A stretch of DNA of 49,003 nt, from the NCBI RefSeq assembly GCF_001983165.1, contig NZ_MNPU01000042.1, forward strand, positions 1 to 49,003, read 5' to 3'. This document shows, piece after piece, positions 1 through 7,865 of the stretch; position 1 is the first letter of the stretch, and every line of letters starts with the position of its first letter. Under the pieces are notes generated by a model, which saw only the letters and a program-made list of their open reading frames with translations, searched no databases and was not told where the DNA came from. The position numbers were made by a program, and so were the translations under genes. This DNA comes from Pseudomonas gessardii. Lineage in GTDB: Bacteria > Pseudomonadota > Gammaproteobacteria > Pseudomonadales > Pseudomonadaceae.

Positions 1-2
1 CG

Positions 3-116
3 ACTCAAGCCCTGGTCATCATTGGCCGCAAGCTGGCGCGCATCGCCTTTTCGCTCATGAAAAACCTGAGCGAATACCAGTCAAAAGCGGTTTTGGGGGC
101 TTCCCCAAAACCATAG
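3..116 (+). mobile_element. IS110-family transposase, C-terminal fragment (runs off the left edge)
   Basis: The plus strand is open from base 3 to a TAG at 114-116 and encodes 37 residues. They contain the stretch GRKLARIAFSLMKN, which I recognise as the conserved C-terminal end of IS110/IS1111-type (DEDD) transposases. The catalytic domain and the left end of the element lie outside the window. The gene stops 32 bases before the end of puuD, so the right end of the element must lie in between. Family assignment rests on a short segment; that this is a transposase tail is likely, the exact subgroup unknown. Confidence 0.7.
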
Positions 117-140
117 AATCTCCCACATTTTGGATTTGCG
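117..140. repeat. Probable REP remnant at the right end of the IS110 element
   Basis: The bases TCCCACATTT just after the transposase stop match the outer edge of the intact REP copies elsewhere in the window (for example CGCTCCCACATTTGGAC near 10255). Only one edge of the REP is present here; the rest would lie on the other side of the element. IS110-type elements are known to insert into REP palindromes in Pseudomonas, so this is probably a split target. Confidence 0.4.
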
Positions 141-148
141 TCAGGCTG

Positions 149-1447
149 TCAGTTAGTGCGGGCCCCCTGATTGATCCAGCTACCAATCAACTCGCGTTCC
201 TGCTGAGTCATCTGGGTAATGTTGCCCAGCGGCATGATCTGGCTGGCAACCGCCTGCGCTTGAATGCGCGCCGCTTGCTGCTGGATCTGCGCCGGGGTAT
301 CGAACATCACCCCGGCCGGTGCGGTGCTGAACAGCGGGCTGGTGGGCTTGGCCGAATGGCACACGGTGCAACGCTCTTCAATCACGCTATGTACCTTGCC
401 AAAATCCGTCGAGGCCTGGGCCGGCGCCGCTTCTGCTGCCGGTGCTGGCGCGGCGGGAGCTGCTGGCTTGAGGCCGCCACCCAACGCGGTTTCCGGCAAT
501 GGCTGGTACTCGATCGCTGCTGGCGCCTTGGCCACGTCCGGCGTGGTAGCCACGGGTTTTGGACCGGTGACATAAGCCAGGCAGATCATCGCCAGGGCGC
601 CGACCGGCAGGGTCCAGGCGTATTTCTGGCTGTCGTGGCGGGTGTTGAAGTAGTGACGCACCAACACCGCCGCCACCGCGATCCCGGCCAGGATCAACCA
701 GTTGTACTGGCTGCCGTAGGTGCTCGGGAAGTGGTTGCTGATCATGATGAACAGCACAGGCAGGGTGAAGTAGTTGTTGTGACGCGAACGCAACAGGCCC
801 TTGGCCGGCAGTGCCGGGTCTGGCGTGCGGTTTTCCGCGATCGCCGCCACCAGCGCACGCTGGGCCGGCATGATGATGCGGAACACGTTGCCGACCATGA
901 TGGTGCCGATGATGGCGCCCACATGCAGGTACGCGCCACGGCCACTGAACACCTTGCTGAAGCCATAGGCGGCGCCGATCAACAGCACGAACAGGATGAA
1001 GCCGAGCAGGGCAGGGCGTTTGCCCAGGGCCGAGTCGCACAGAAAGGAGTAGATGAACCAGCCGGCGAACAGTGAGCCAATGCCCAGCAACACGCCTTCG
1101 GTACCGCTGAGGCTGCTGCCGGGGGCGAGCAGGTACAGCGTCGGGTTGAGGTAGAACACCACGCACAGCAGCGCGACGCCCGACATCCAGGTGAAATAGG
1201 CTTCCCATTTGAACCAGTGCAGGTTGTCCGGCATGGTCGGTGGGGCCAGTTTGTATTTTTCCAGGTGGTAGATACCGCCACCGTGGATCGCCCATAAATC
1301 GCCAGCCAGGCCACTTTTGGGGTTGACGCGGTTCAGGTTGTTTTCCAGCCATACGAAATAGAAAGACGCACCGATCCAGGCCACGCCAGTGATCATATGA
1401 ACCCAGCGCACGCTAAGGTTCAGCCATTCCAACAGATGTGCTTCCAC
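149..1447 (-). CDS. puuD: Urate hydroxylase PuuD (membrane urate oxidase with cytochrome c domain)
   Basis: PuuD oxidises urate to 5-hydroxyisourate and passes electrons to the respiratory chain instead of making hydrogen peroxide. The 432-residue protein has an N-terminal membrane region of several helices (about residues 10-300, starting WLNLSVRWVHMITGVAWIG), an Ala/Pro-rich linker (about 310-345), and a C-terminal cytochrome c domain with the haem motif CTVCH at 360-364 and a candidate axial Met at 405. The start is GTG, preceded by GAGAGG. It is the last gene of the minus-strand set puuE-uraD-alc-allA-puuD, 51 bases after allA. Its product is the substrate of UraH, encoded by the divergent gene at 5073. 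Confidence 0.93.
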   Translation of the reverse strand: MEAHLLEWLNLSVRWVHMITGVAWIGASFYFVWLENNLNRVNPKSGLAGDLWAIHGGGIYHLEKYKLAPPTMPDNLHWFKWEAYFTWMSGVALLCVVFYLNPTLYLLAPGSSLSGTEGVLLGIGSLFAGWFIYSFLCDSALGKRPALLGFILFVLLIGAAYGFSKVFSGRGAYLHVGAIIGTIMVGNVFRIIMPAQRALVAAIAENRTPDPALPAKGLLRSRHNNYFTLPVLFIMISNHFPSTYGSQYNWLILAGIAVAAVLVRHYFNTRHDSQKYAWTLPVGALAMICLAYVTGPKPVATTPDVAKAPAAIEYQPLPETALGGGLKPAAPAAPAPAAEAAPAQASTDFGKVHSVIEERCTVCHSAKPTSPLFSTAPAGVMFDTPAQIQQQAARIQAQAVASQIMPLGNITQMTQQERELIGSWINQGARTN

Positions 1448-1498
1448 AGTCTTTACCTCTCGCCCGTCACCCTTGTTGTCGGGTGATCGGACCTTCTC

Positions 1499-2002
1499 TT
1501 ATTGGTGGGGGGCAAGGATCAACCGCTCATCCTCTTTGAAAAAATGCTCATCGCAGTTATTGCCTGTGCCACTGCGATCAACCACCAGGAAGTCATCCCG
1601 CTTTTCGATCGTCAGCACCGGGTGGTGCCAGACGCCGCGATGGTAATTAATGCCCTGCCTGCCGTTGGTGACGAAGGCGCGGACCAAGCCTGATACAGGT
1701 TCATCGCCAACCGGCGCGACCACGATCAGAAAGGGGTTGCCGAGCAGCGGAATAAAAGCCTGGCTGCCCAGCGGGTGTCTTTCCAGCATGCACACGGTCA
1801 ACGGCATGTCCTGCGCATCGGCGCGGAAGATGCTGATGATGGCGTGGTCTTCTGGCGTGGCGGTCTCGACCGTCGCCAGTTTATGAAAGCGCATGGTCGA
1901 GCCGTTGTTGATCATGAAGTGATCGCTGCCTTCGGTTTCGATAACGTCTCCGAAAGGGGCGAAGGCTTCTTTGGTCAAGGGTTCGATCATCAGTGTGCGC
2001 AT
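1499..2002 (-). CDS. allA: Ureidoglycolate lyase AllA
   Basis: AllA splits ureidoglycolate into glyoxylate and urea, the last step of the pathway encoded here. The protein has 167 residues, the usual length for the family, with the typical opening IEPLTKEAFAPFGDVIE and the conserved NYHRGVWHHPVL segment near residues 119-130. It starts with ATG after an AAGAAGACAG ribosome-binding region. It follows alc on the same strand after about 150 bases that contain a REPIN, so the two may be less tightly coupled than the other genes of the set. Confidence 0.93.
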   Translation of the reverse strand: MRTLMIEPLTKEAFAPFGDVIETEGSDHFMINNGSTMRFHKLATVETATPEDHAIISIFRADAQDMPLTVCMLERHPLGSQAFIPLLGNPFLIVVAPVGDEPVSGLVRAFVTNGRQGINYHRGVWHHPVLTIEKRDDFLVVDRSGTGNNCDEHFFKEDERLILAPHQ

Positions 2003-2040
2003 GGCTGTCTTCTTAATCTGTTTAGTTATTGATGGATCTG

Positions 2041-2140
2041 TGTAGGAGCGAGCTTGCTCGCGAAAAACTCAAGGGCACCGCGTTTATCCAGGAGGGGCGC
2101 GTTATCGTTGACGATCTTCGCGAGCAAGCTCGCTCCTACA
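2041..2140. repeat. REPIN (paired REP palindromes) between alc and allA
   Basis: The outer arms TGTAGGAGCGAGCTTGCTCG and their inverted copy enclose about 50 bases of spacer. The spacer contains GTTATCGTTGACGAT, shared with the copies at 5506 (inverted) and 46870. Such elements are mobilised by RAYT transposases in Pseudomonas; no RAYT gene is in the window. Confidence 0.9.
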
Positions 2141-2149
2141 TGTGCGGCC

Positions 2150-3145
2150 TTATTTAGCGACCTTGCCGAACACCCGCAGGCGGCTCACACCACCATCCGG
2201 GAATACGTTGAGGCGGATGTGGGTGATCGGGCCCAGTGCCTTGATCTGCTCGGCGAAGGTGTGTTCGGCGTGCATTTCCAGTTTCTGTGCTGGCAGCAGT
2301 TCGCGCCAGAACAGCGATTGGGTTTCGATCTGGCTGTCGGTGCCGCCTTTGACGAACGCGCCCTGGATCGAGCAAGTGTCCGGGTAGTTGCCCTTGAAGT
2401 GCAGGGTATCGACCACCACTTTTTCGATCTCGCCGGCATGCCCCAGCGCGACGATTACCCAGTCATTGCCAGGCGTGCGACGGCGTGCGGTTTCCCAGCC
2501 ATCGCCCATGTTGATGCCGCGGCCCGGGTTGAGGATGTTGCCCATGCGCCCGAAGTGTTCGTCGGAGCAGGCCAGTGCGCGACCGCCATTGAGGGAGGAG
2601 GCCAGGTCCACTTGTTCGTTGTCACCCACGGTCGACCAGTCGCGGAACGGAATGCCGTACACACGCAGACGTGCTACGCCGCCATCCGGGAAGATGTTGA
2701 AGCGCAGGTGGCTGAACGCCTGGTCGTTGTTGATCTCGTGGAAGTGATGGCTGTTGCCCTGCAACTCTACGGCGGACAGCACTTCGACCCACTGGGTGTT
2801 GTCATCGGGCTCGCCCGAAGCCAGGAAGCAGCCTTCCAGGGACGCCGATGGCGGGAAGTTGCCGGTGAAGAATGAAGTGTCGATGTCCACGCCCTTGATC
2901 GAACCCGGTACGCCCAGGCGGATCACCGCGCTGTCGAAGCCTTCGAAGCGCTTGCGGCGTGACTCCCAGCCGTCCATCCACTTGCCGTTATCATCGAAAA
3001 CGCCCTCCTTCCATACGGCCGGGGTCGGCTGGAACAGTCGGTTGGCGTCGGCGAACCAGTCATCGGTCACAGAAATGATCTTGGTGCCCAGGCGGGCGTC
3101 GGCCAGGTTGACGAACTTCTCGAAAGGTACGGCGTAAGCTTTCAT
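2150..3145 (-). CDS. alc: Allantoicase
   Basis: Allantoicase hydrolyses allantoate to ureidoglycolate and urea. The 331-residue product shows the internal duplication typical of the family: two jelly-roll-like halves, each with a sequence of the type HLRFNIFPDGGVARLRVYG (near residues 145-163) and HIRLNVFPDGGVSRLRVFG (near 309-327, close to the C-terminus). The ATG start is preceded by AAGAAG. It lies between uraD (82 bases upstream) and allA. Nothing appears broken. Confidence 0.95.
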   Translation of the reverse strand: MKAYAVPFEKFVNLADARLGTKIISVTDDWFADANRLFQPTPAVWKEGVFDDNGKWMDGWESRRKRFEGFDSAVIRLGVPGSIKGVDIDTSFFTGNFPPSASLEGCFLASGEPDDNTQWVEVLSAVELQGNSHHFHEINNDQAFSHLRFNIFPDGGVARLRVYGIPFRDWSTVGDNEQVDLASSLNGGRALACSDEHFGRMGNILNPGRGINMGDGWETARRRTPGNDWVIVALGHAGEIEKVVVDTLHFKGNYPDTCSIQGAFVKGGTDSQIETQSLFWRELLPAQKLEMHAEHTFAEQIKALGPITHIRLNVFPDGGVSRLRVFGKVAK

Positions 3146-3226
3146 TCTTCTTGTCTGCCTTAAATAGAGTGGCTTGGGATGCTTGCCAGGCCCTGGGCGT
3201 TGATCGATTCGCTCGGGCCAGGTTTG

Positions 3227-3742
3227 CTAAAGGGTCAGTAATCGGAACAACGCGATCTTGTTGATCTCTGCCAGTGCGCACTTGAACTCGGTCTCGACCG
3301 GGTTGTGGATGCGCGTTTCAAACGCGGCAAGGATCTGATGCCGGTTGCTGCCTTTTACCGCCATGATGAAGGGAAACTTGAACTTGGCCTTGTAGGCGTC
3401 GTTCAGCTCGGTGAAGCGCGAAAACTCGTCGCTCGAGCATTGGTGGATACCGGCGCCAGCTTGTTCATTGGTGCTGGCTTCGGTCAGTTGGCCCTGGACG
3501 GCAGCTTTGCCGGCCAGGTCCGGGTGAGCGTTGATCAGGGCCAGTTGCCTGGTGTGATCGGCGCTCAACAGGATATCGCTCATGCGCTGGTGCAGGGTCT
3601 CGATCTCATCGATCGAAGCGTCCTGGCCCAGGTCGAAGGCCTTTTCGGCCACCCATGGCGAGTGTTCATAGATATCGGCGAAGGCGGCGACAAATTCATC
3701 GCGGCTCAAGGTCGAAGGCTTCAAAGTCTGGAAAGCGGTCAC
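3227..3742 (-). CDS. uraD: 2-oxo-4-hydroxy-4-carboxy-5-ureidoimidazoline decarboxylase UraD
   Basis: UraD decarboxylates OHCU, made by UraH, to S-allantoin. I place the start at a GTG at 3742, giving MTAFQTLKPSTLSRDEF and 171 residues, the normal family length. A longer open frame upstream to 3811 encodes a low-complexity Pro-rich stretch that only shadows puuE. The GTG overlaps the puuE stop as GTGA, which points to translational coupling. The catalytic motif INAHPDLAGKAA and the FPFIMAVKG segment near the C-terminus are both present. Confidence 0.93.
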   Translation of the reverse strand: MTAFQTLKPSTLSRDEFVAAFADIYEHSPWVAEKAFDLGQDASIDEIETLHQRMSDILLSADHTRQLALINAHPDLAGKAAVQGQLTEASTNEQAGAGIHQCSSDEFSRFTELNDAYKAKFKFPFIMAVKGSNRHQILAAFETRIHNPVETEFKCALAEINKIALFRLLTL

Positions 3743-4665
3743 TTGGCGGCTCCCTGGAAGGGGTGGGTTTGATGCCAGTGGCGGGCAATATCGACGCGGC
3801 GGGTGAACCACACCTGTTCATGGCCCTTGGCATATTCAAGGAAGCGCTTGAGGGCAGCCAGGCGCGCGGGGCGGCCGATCAGGCGGCAATGCAGGCCGAT
3901 GGAGAGCATCTTCGGCGCCTCGGCGCCTTCGACATACAGCACATCGAAGGCGTCCTTGAGGTATTCGAAAAAGTCGTCGCCCTTGTTGAAACCCTGGACC
4001 TGGGTGAAGCGCATGTCATTAGTGTCCAGGGTGTAGGGGATCACCAGGTGCGGCTTGCCGGTCGGGTTGTTCGGTTCCCAGTAGGGCAGGTCGTCGTCGT
4101 AGGTGTCGCAGTCATACAGGAAGCCGCCTTCCTCCATCACCAGCCGCCGTGTGTTGGGGCCAGTGCGCCCGGTGTACCAGCCCAGTGGGCGCTCGCCGGT
4201 CAGCTCGGTGAGGATACGGATGGCTTCGAGCATGTGCTCGCGCTCCTGGGCCTCATCCATGTACTGGTAGTCGATCCAGCGGTAGCCGTGGCTGCAAATC
4301 TCGTGACCGGCGGCGACCATGGCACGGATCACATCGGGGTGGCGCTGGGCAGCCATGGCCACGGCGAAGATGGTCAGCGGAATGTCGAATTCCTTGAACA
4401 GCTTGAGGATGCGCCACACGCCGGCACGGCTGCCATATTCGTATAGCGACTCCATGCTCATGTTGCGCGCGCCTTGCAGCGGTTGGGCCGAGACCATTTC
4501 CGAGAGGAAGGCTTCCGACTCTTTGTCGCCGTGCAGGATATTGCGCTCACCGCCTTCTTCGTAATTGAGTACGAACGACAGGGCAACGCGCGCCTTGCCC
4601 GGCCAGTGAGGGTGCGGTGGGTTACTGCCGTAACCGATCAGGTCGCGTGGGTAGTCAGCGCTCAC
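3739..4665 (-). CDS. puuE: Allantoinase PuuE (polysaccharide-deacetylase fold)
   Basis: PuuE hydrolyses S-allantoin to allantoate without a metal and is unrelated to classical AllB allantoinases. It belongs to the NodB/polysaccharide-deacetylase fold family. I choose the GTG at 4665, giving MSADYPRDLIGYGSNPP and 308 residues, the expected length, because AGAAGGAAGA lies just upstream; the open frame extends to 4716 without similarity. The motifs NYEEGGERNILHGD and HEICSHGYRW are characteristic. It is the first gene of the minus-strand catabolic set, and a TTGTATACAA palindrome lies 65 bases upstream. Confidence 0.94.
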   Translation of the reverse strand: MSADYPRDLIGYGSNPPHPHWPGKARVALSFVLNYEEGGERNILHGDKESEAFLSEMVSAQPLQGARNMSMESLYEYGSRAGVWRILKLFKEFDIPLTIFAVAMAAQRHPDVIRAMVAAGHEICSHGYRWIDYQYMDEAQEREHMLEAIRILTELTGERPLGWYTGRTGPNTRRLVMEEGGFLYDCDTYDDDLPYWEPNNPTGKPHLVIPYTLDTNDMRFTQVQGFNKGDDFFEYLKDAFDVLYVEGAEAPKMLSIGLHCRLIGRPARLAALKRFLEYAKGHEQVWFTRRVDIARHWHQTHPFQGAAK

Positions 4666-4729
4666 TGCAGTCTTCCTTCTTGTTCGTGATCGATGGTGTG
4701 GCGGTCGTGGCGTCACAGCGATGGGCTGA

Positions 4730-4739
4730 TTGTATACAA
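4730..4739. promoter_or_regulatory. Candidate operator TTGTATACAA upstream of puuE
   Basis: This is a perfect 10-base palindrome in the puuE promoter region. Near-identical sites occur upstream of uraH (4966) and of the purine permease gene (7803). The shape resembles operators of GntR/FCD-type regulators; the identity of the regulator is an inference and no such gene is in the window. Confidence 0.5.
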
Positions 4740-4850
4740 CTTGATAGTCACTTTGTAAGCCTGTATTTCTGCATTTTTTCCAGGCGGTAGCAGAGGCCTA
4801 TCCTTGCAAGAAACTTGCCCGATTGGTCAACTAAAATGTGAAAAACCACC

Positions 4851-4940
4851 TGTAGGAGCCGACTTGCTGGTGATGGCATTCTTGCTGTTACCGCATCTTC
4901 GGTCGATACATCGTCATCGCCGACAAGCCGGCTCCTACAG
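4851..4940. repeat. REPIN between puuE and uraH
   Basis: The arms TGTAGGAGCCGACTTGCTGG and CCGACAAGCCGGCTCCTACA face each other across about 50 bases. The arm sequence (GGAGCCGRCTTGC) differs from the GCGAGCTTGCTCGCGAA class in the window, so it belongs to another REP subgroup. With the two operator-like sites, it fills most of the 407-base divergent intergenic region. Confidence 0.85.
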
Positions 4941-4965
4941 GGGGGAGGGATGTTTGTTGAATTTA

Positions 4966-4975
4966 TTGTGTACAA
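4966..4975. promoter_or_regulatory. Candidate operator TTGTGTACAA upstream of uraH
   Basis: One base differs from the palindrome at 4730. The site is about 100 bases upstream of the uraH start and is followed by a T-rich tract. It fits a shared repressor for the two divergent transcription units. Confidence 0.45.
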
Positions 4976-5072
4976 TTTTTTTGAAAAGTGTCTTAATCGG
5001 CTATCGCCGGCTTTTCATTGCCCTGCAAAGGTGCGGCCTCTTTATTAATCCACGACACGGGAGCTCCGATCC

Positions 5073-5426
5073 ATGGGACGACTGACCACACACGTACTGG
5101 ACGCCGCCCACGGCTGCCCAGGCAGCGCCATCAAGGTTGAACTGTTCCGCGTCGAAGGCGCGCAACTGGAGCTGGTCGCCAGTGCCCTGACCAACAGCGA
5201 TGGCCGTTGCGACGCGCCGCTGCTGCAAGGTGATGACTACCGCAGTGGTGTCTACCAGTTGCAGTTCAGTGCCGGCGATTACTACCGCGCCCGTGGCGTG
5301 CAACTGCCGGAACCTGCGTTTCTCGATGTGGTAGTGCTGCGTTTTGGCATCAGTGCCGAACAGGATCACTACCATGTGCCGCTGCTGATTTCGCCCTACA
5401 GCTACTCCACCTATCGCGGTAGCTGA
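5073..5426 (+). CDS. uraH: 5-hydroxyisourate hydrolase UraH (transthyretin-like)
   Basis: UraH hydrolyses 5-hydroxyisourate, the product of PuuD, to OHCU, the substrate of UraD. The 117-residue protein opens with RLTTHVLDAAHGCPG, carrying the conserved active-site His, and ends in YRGS, the C-terminal signature that separates these enzymes from vertebrate transthyretins. GGGAGC precedes the ATG. It is transcribed away from puuE, and a strong hairpin terminator follows 44 bases after the stop, so it is probably a single-gene unit. Confidence 0.96.
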   Translation: MGRLTTHVLDAAHGCPGSAIKVELFRVEGAQLELVASALTNSDGRCDAPLLQGDDYRSGVYQLQFSAGDYYRARGVQLPEPAFLDVVVLRFGISAEQDHYHVPLLISPYSYSTYRGS

Positions 5427-5470
5427 GTCGTCATCTCGTTTCACACCCCCAAATGCTCTTCGTTGGTTTC

Positions 5471-5497
5471 GCCCGCTCACACTGCGGGCTTTTTTTT
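5471..5497 (+). terminator. Rho-independent terminator of uraH
   Basis: GCCCGC and GCGGGC pair across a seven-base loop and are followed by a run of eight T. Confidence 0.85.
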
Positions 5498-5505
5498 GCC
5501 CGCTC

Positions 5506-5605
5506 TGTAGGAGCGAGCTTGCTCGCGAAAAACGTCAACGATAACGCGCGTTGCCTGGCTACACGCGGCGCTCTCAAGTTCTTCGCGAGCAAGCTCGCTC
5601 CTACA
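5506..5605. repeat. REPIN between uraH and the LysE-type exporter gene
   Basis: The arms TGTAGGAGCGAGCTTGCTCG and their inverse flank a spacer containing CGTCAACGATAACGCG. That is the reverse complement of the spacer in the copies at 2041 and 46870, so this is the same element in the opposite orientation. Confidence 0.9.
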
Positions 5606-5621
5606 CGGCGTCAGGAAGCCA

Positions 5622-6248
5622 CTAGCCCCTGAGCAGCGATGCCGCCCCGGCGCTGCCAAACAGCCCGGCACTGAAACGGTTGAACCAGCTCTGGCCCTTG
5701 CCGGTGCGCAGATACCGCGCGGCACCATGGGCTCCCAGGCCGTAGGCCAGCTTGCATAGCAGGTCCAGCACGGTCCAGGTGGCGATCATGATCAGCAGTT
5801 GCGGCAAAAACGGCTGCTGGCTGCTGAGAAACTGCGGCAGGAAGGCAGCGAAAAACAGAATGTCCTTGGGGTTGCTCGCACCCAGCACAAAGGCCCGGCC
5901 AAACAGCGCGCGAAAGCGCGGTACGGGTGCTGCGTCCGGCACCACGGCGCCCTGGGACGGCAGGCGCGACTGCTGCCAGCTCTGCCAGGCGAGGTAGAAC
6001 AGATACAGCGCACCGACGATCTTCAAGGCGCTGAACAACTGCTCCGACGCCAGCAACAAGGCCCCCAGGCCGAGGGCCGAGGCGCTCAACAGGCAGATCG
6101 AGGCAAACACCCCGCCAAGAAACGCCGGGTACGAACGGCGCAGGCCGTAGTTCAGGCTGTTGCTGATCATCAGCAACGACAGCGGCCCCGGAATCAGGAT
6201 CACGATCAAAGCAGCGCCGCTGAACAGCAGCCAGGTTTCCACGCTCAT
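5622..6248 (-). CDS. LysE/RhtB-family amino-acid exporter
   Basis: This is a 208-residue membrane protein of the LysE/RhtB family, which exports amino acids or related small metabolites by the proton gradient. About six hydrophobic segments are visible, with the family opening ALIVILIPGPLSLLMISNSL and the segment ALYLFYLAWQSW. The substrate cannot be read from sequence. I start it at the ATG at 6248 (MSVETWLLFSG), which gives the standard family N-terminus; a longer frame to 6278 runs into the terminator hairpin. It lies downstream of the purine permease gene with a terminator between them, so coupling to purine use is uncertain. Confidence 0.88.
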   Translation of the reverse strand: MSVETWLLFSGAALIVILIPGPLSLLMISNSLNYGLRRSYPAFLGGVFASICLLSASALGLGALLLASEQLFSALKIVGALYLFYLAWQSWQQSRLPSQGAVVPDAAPVPRFRALFGRAFVLGASNPKDILFFAAFLPQFLSSQQPFLPQLLIMIATWTVLDLLCKLAYGLGAHGAARYLRTGKGQSWFNRFSAGLFGSAGAASLLRG

Positions 6249-6265
6249 TACATTTCTCCATACAT

Positions 6266-6291
6266 GCAAAAGCCCCACCCGAGGGTGAGGC
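6266..6291 (-). terminator. Terminator downstream of the purine permease gene
   Basis: Read on the minus strand, GCCTCACCC and GGGTGGGGC form a nine-pair stem with a two-base loop, followed by TTTTGC. It lies between the permease stop and the exporter start. Confidence 0.7.
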
Positions 6292-6311
6292 GGTTTTCGC
6301 CGGCTTCCGAG

Positions 6312-7673
6312 TTACAGGAAGACAAATTTGGCGATGAAAATCGCGCACAGCACCCACAGGCTGATGGAAATTTCCTTGTACTTGCCAGTACCGGCCTTGA
6401 GGGCCACGTAGGTGATAAAACCCAGGGCGATGCCATCGGCGACGGAAAAGGTCAAGGGCATCATGATCGCCGTGACAATCGCCGGAATGCTGTCGGTGGC
6501 GTCGTCCCATTCAATATGGGCCATGCCGCTCATCATCAGCATCGCCACATAAATCAACGCACCGGCCGTGGCATACGCAGGAATCATGCCCGCCAGCGGG
6601 GCGAAAAACATCGCTGCCACAAACAATACGCCCACGGTAACGGCGGTCAGCCCGGTGCGCCCACCTGCAGCCACGCCCGCTGCGCTTTCCACATAACTGG
6701 TCACTGGCGGCACACCCACCACCGCACCAAACACGCTGGAGGCGCTATCGGCTTTCAAGGCCCGCGAGAGGTTTTCGATCTTGCCGTCGGCGTTCACCAA
6801 CCCGGCGCGCTGGGCAACGCCCATCAGGGTGCCGGCAGTGTCGAACATGTGTACAAACAGAAATGCGAACACCACGCTGATCATGCTGACGTTGAACACG
6901 CCCATCACGTCCATCGCCATCCAGGTCGGTGCCAGGCTCGGTGGGGGCGCCACAATACCCTGGTAATGCACCAGGCCCAGGCCCCAGCCGGCCAGGGTAA
7001 CGGCGATGATGCTGATCAGGATCGCACCGAACACCCGGTGATAACTGAGGATCGCGATCAGCAAAAAGCAGATGGCCGCCAACAGCGGAGCCGGTTCATG
7101 CAGGGAGCCGAGCTTGATCAGGGTGGCAGGGCTGGTAACAATGATGCCGGCGGTTTTCAGGCCGATCACCCCCAAAAACAGACCCACCCCCGCGCCCATG
7201 GCGTGGCGCAGGCTCACCGGAATGCTGTTGAGCAGCCATTCGCGGATGCGCGACAGCGTCAGAATCATGAACAACACGCCGGAGATAAATACCGCACCCA
7301 GCGCGGTCTCCCAGGTGTAGCCCATGGTGCCGACCACGGTGTAGGTGAAAAACGCATTCAAACCCATGCCGGGAGCCAGGCCTACAGGCCAGTTGGCATA
7401 CAGGCCCATCAACAGGCAGCCGAGGGCCGCGGCGATACAGGTCGCGACAAAGGCGGCGCCGTGGTCGATGCCGGCATCGGCCATGATGTTGGGGTTGACG
7501 AAGATGATGTAGGCCATGGTGATGAAGGTCGTGAGGCCGGCGATCAATTCGGTCTTCACTGTGGTGCCATGCAAGCTGAGTTTGAACAGGCGTTCCAGCC
7601 AGCCCTGCTTTGCAGTCGAAAGGTGGGGCGGACTGAGGTCCAGGGTCGGGGCGTCGGATTTATGGCTTTCCAC
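6312..7673 (-). CDS. NCS2/AzgA-type purine permease
   Basis: This is a proton-coupled nucleobase importer, probably for hypoxanthine, adenine or guanine. It has 453 residues and about 12-14 hydrophobic segments. The N-terminal signature KTELIAGLTTFITMAYIIFV and the AzgA-like segments PGMGLNAFFTYTVV and VVGVPPVTSYVESAAGVAAG place it in the AzgA branch of the NCS2 family. The exact substrate is not decidable by eye. Its neighbourhood of urate-degrading genes and the TTGTATACAA site at 7803 in its upstream region suggest that it feeds purines into the pathway encoded at 149-5426. Confidence 0.9.
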   Translation of the reverse strand: MESHKSDAPTLDLSPPHLSTAKQGWLERLFKLSLHGTTVKTELIAGLTTFITMAYIIFVNPNIMADAGIDHGAAFVATCIAAALGCLLMGLYANWPVGLAPGMGLNAFFTYTVVGTMGYTWETALGAVFISGVLFMILTLSRIREWLLNSIPVSLRHAMGAGVGLFLGVIGLKTAGIIVTSPATLIKLGSLHEPAPLLAAICFLLIAILSYHRVFGAILISIIAVTLAGWGLGLVHYQGIVAPPPSLAPTWMAMDVMGVFNVSMISVVFAFLFVHMFDTAGTLMGVAQRAGLVNADGKIENLSRALKADSASSVFGAVVGVPPVTSYVESAAGVAAGGRTGLTAVTVGVLFVAAMFFAPLAGMIPAYATAGALIYVAMLMMSGMAHIEWDDATDSIPAIVTAIMMPLTFSVADGIALGFITYVALKAGTGKYKEISISLWVLCAIFIAKFVFL

Positions 7674-7802
7674 AGCAAGTACTCCTCAAGAGTTTTATTG
7701 TTATTTCCAGCACCGGACACAGGGGTGGGCAGCGGTGCTTTGAGGTACCAGCGGGCTTTATTGACCAATAGGTCAGGAACTCGCACGAAGCGAATTATGC
7801 TT

Positions 7803-7812
7803 TTGTATACAA
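7803..7812. promoter_or_regulatory. Candidate operator TTGTATACAA upstream of the purine permease gene
   Basis: It is identical to the site upstream of puuE, extended here to CTTTGTATACAAAAG on the minus strand. It lies 130 bases upstream of the permease start, in the gap after the marR-type gene. Confidence 0.45.
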
Positions 7813-7865
7813 AGAAAGCAAATAATGTTTGCGATTATGTGTGCAAAAAAGATGAAAGGCCACTC

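Noticed and set aside
1467..1487. Hairpin TCACCC-N8-GGGTGA between allA and puuD as a terminator
   Set aside because: No T run follows in either direction and both genes belong to one set. It may slow transcription, but there is no basis to call a terminator.
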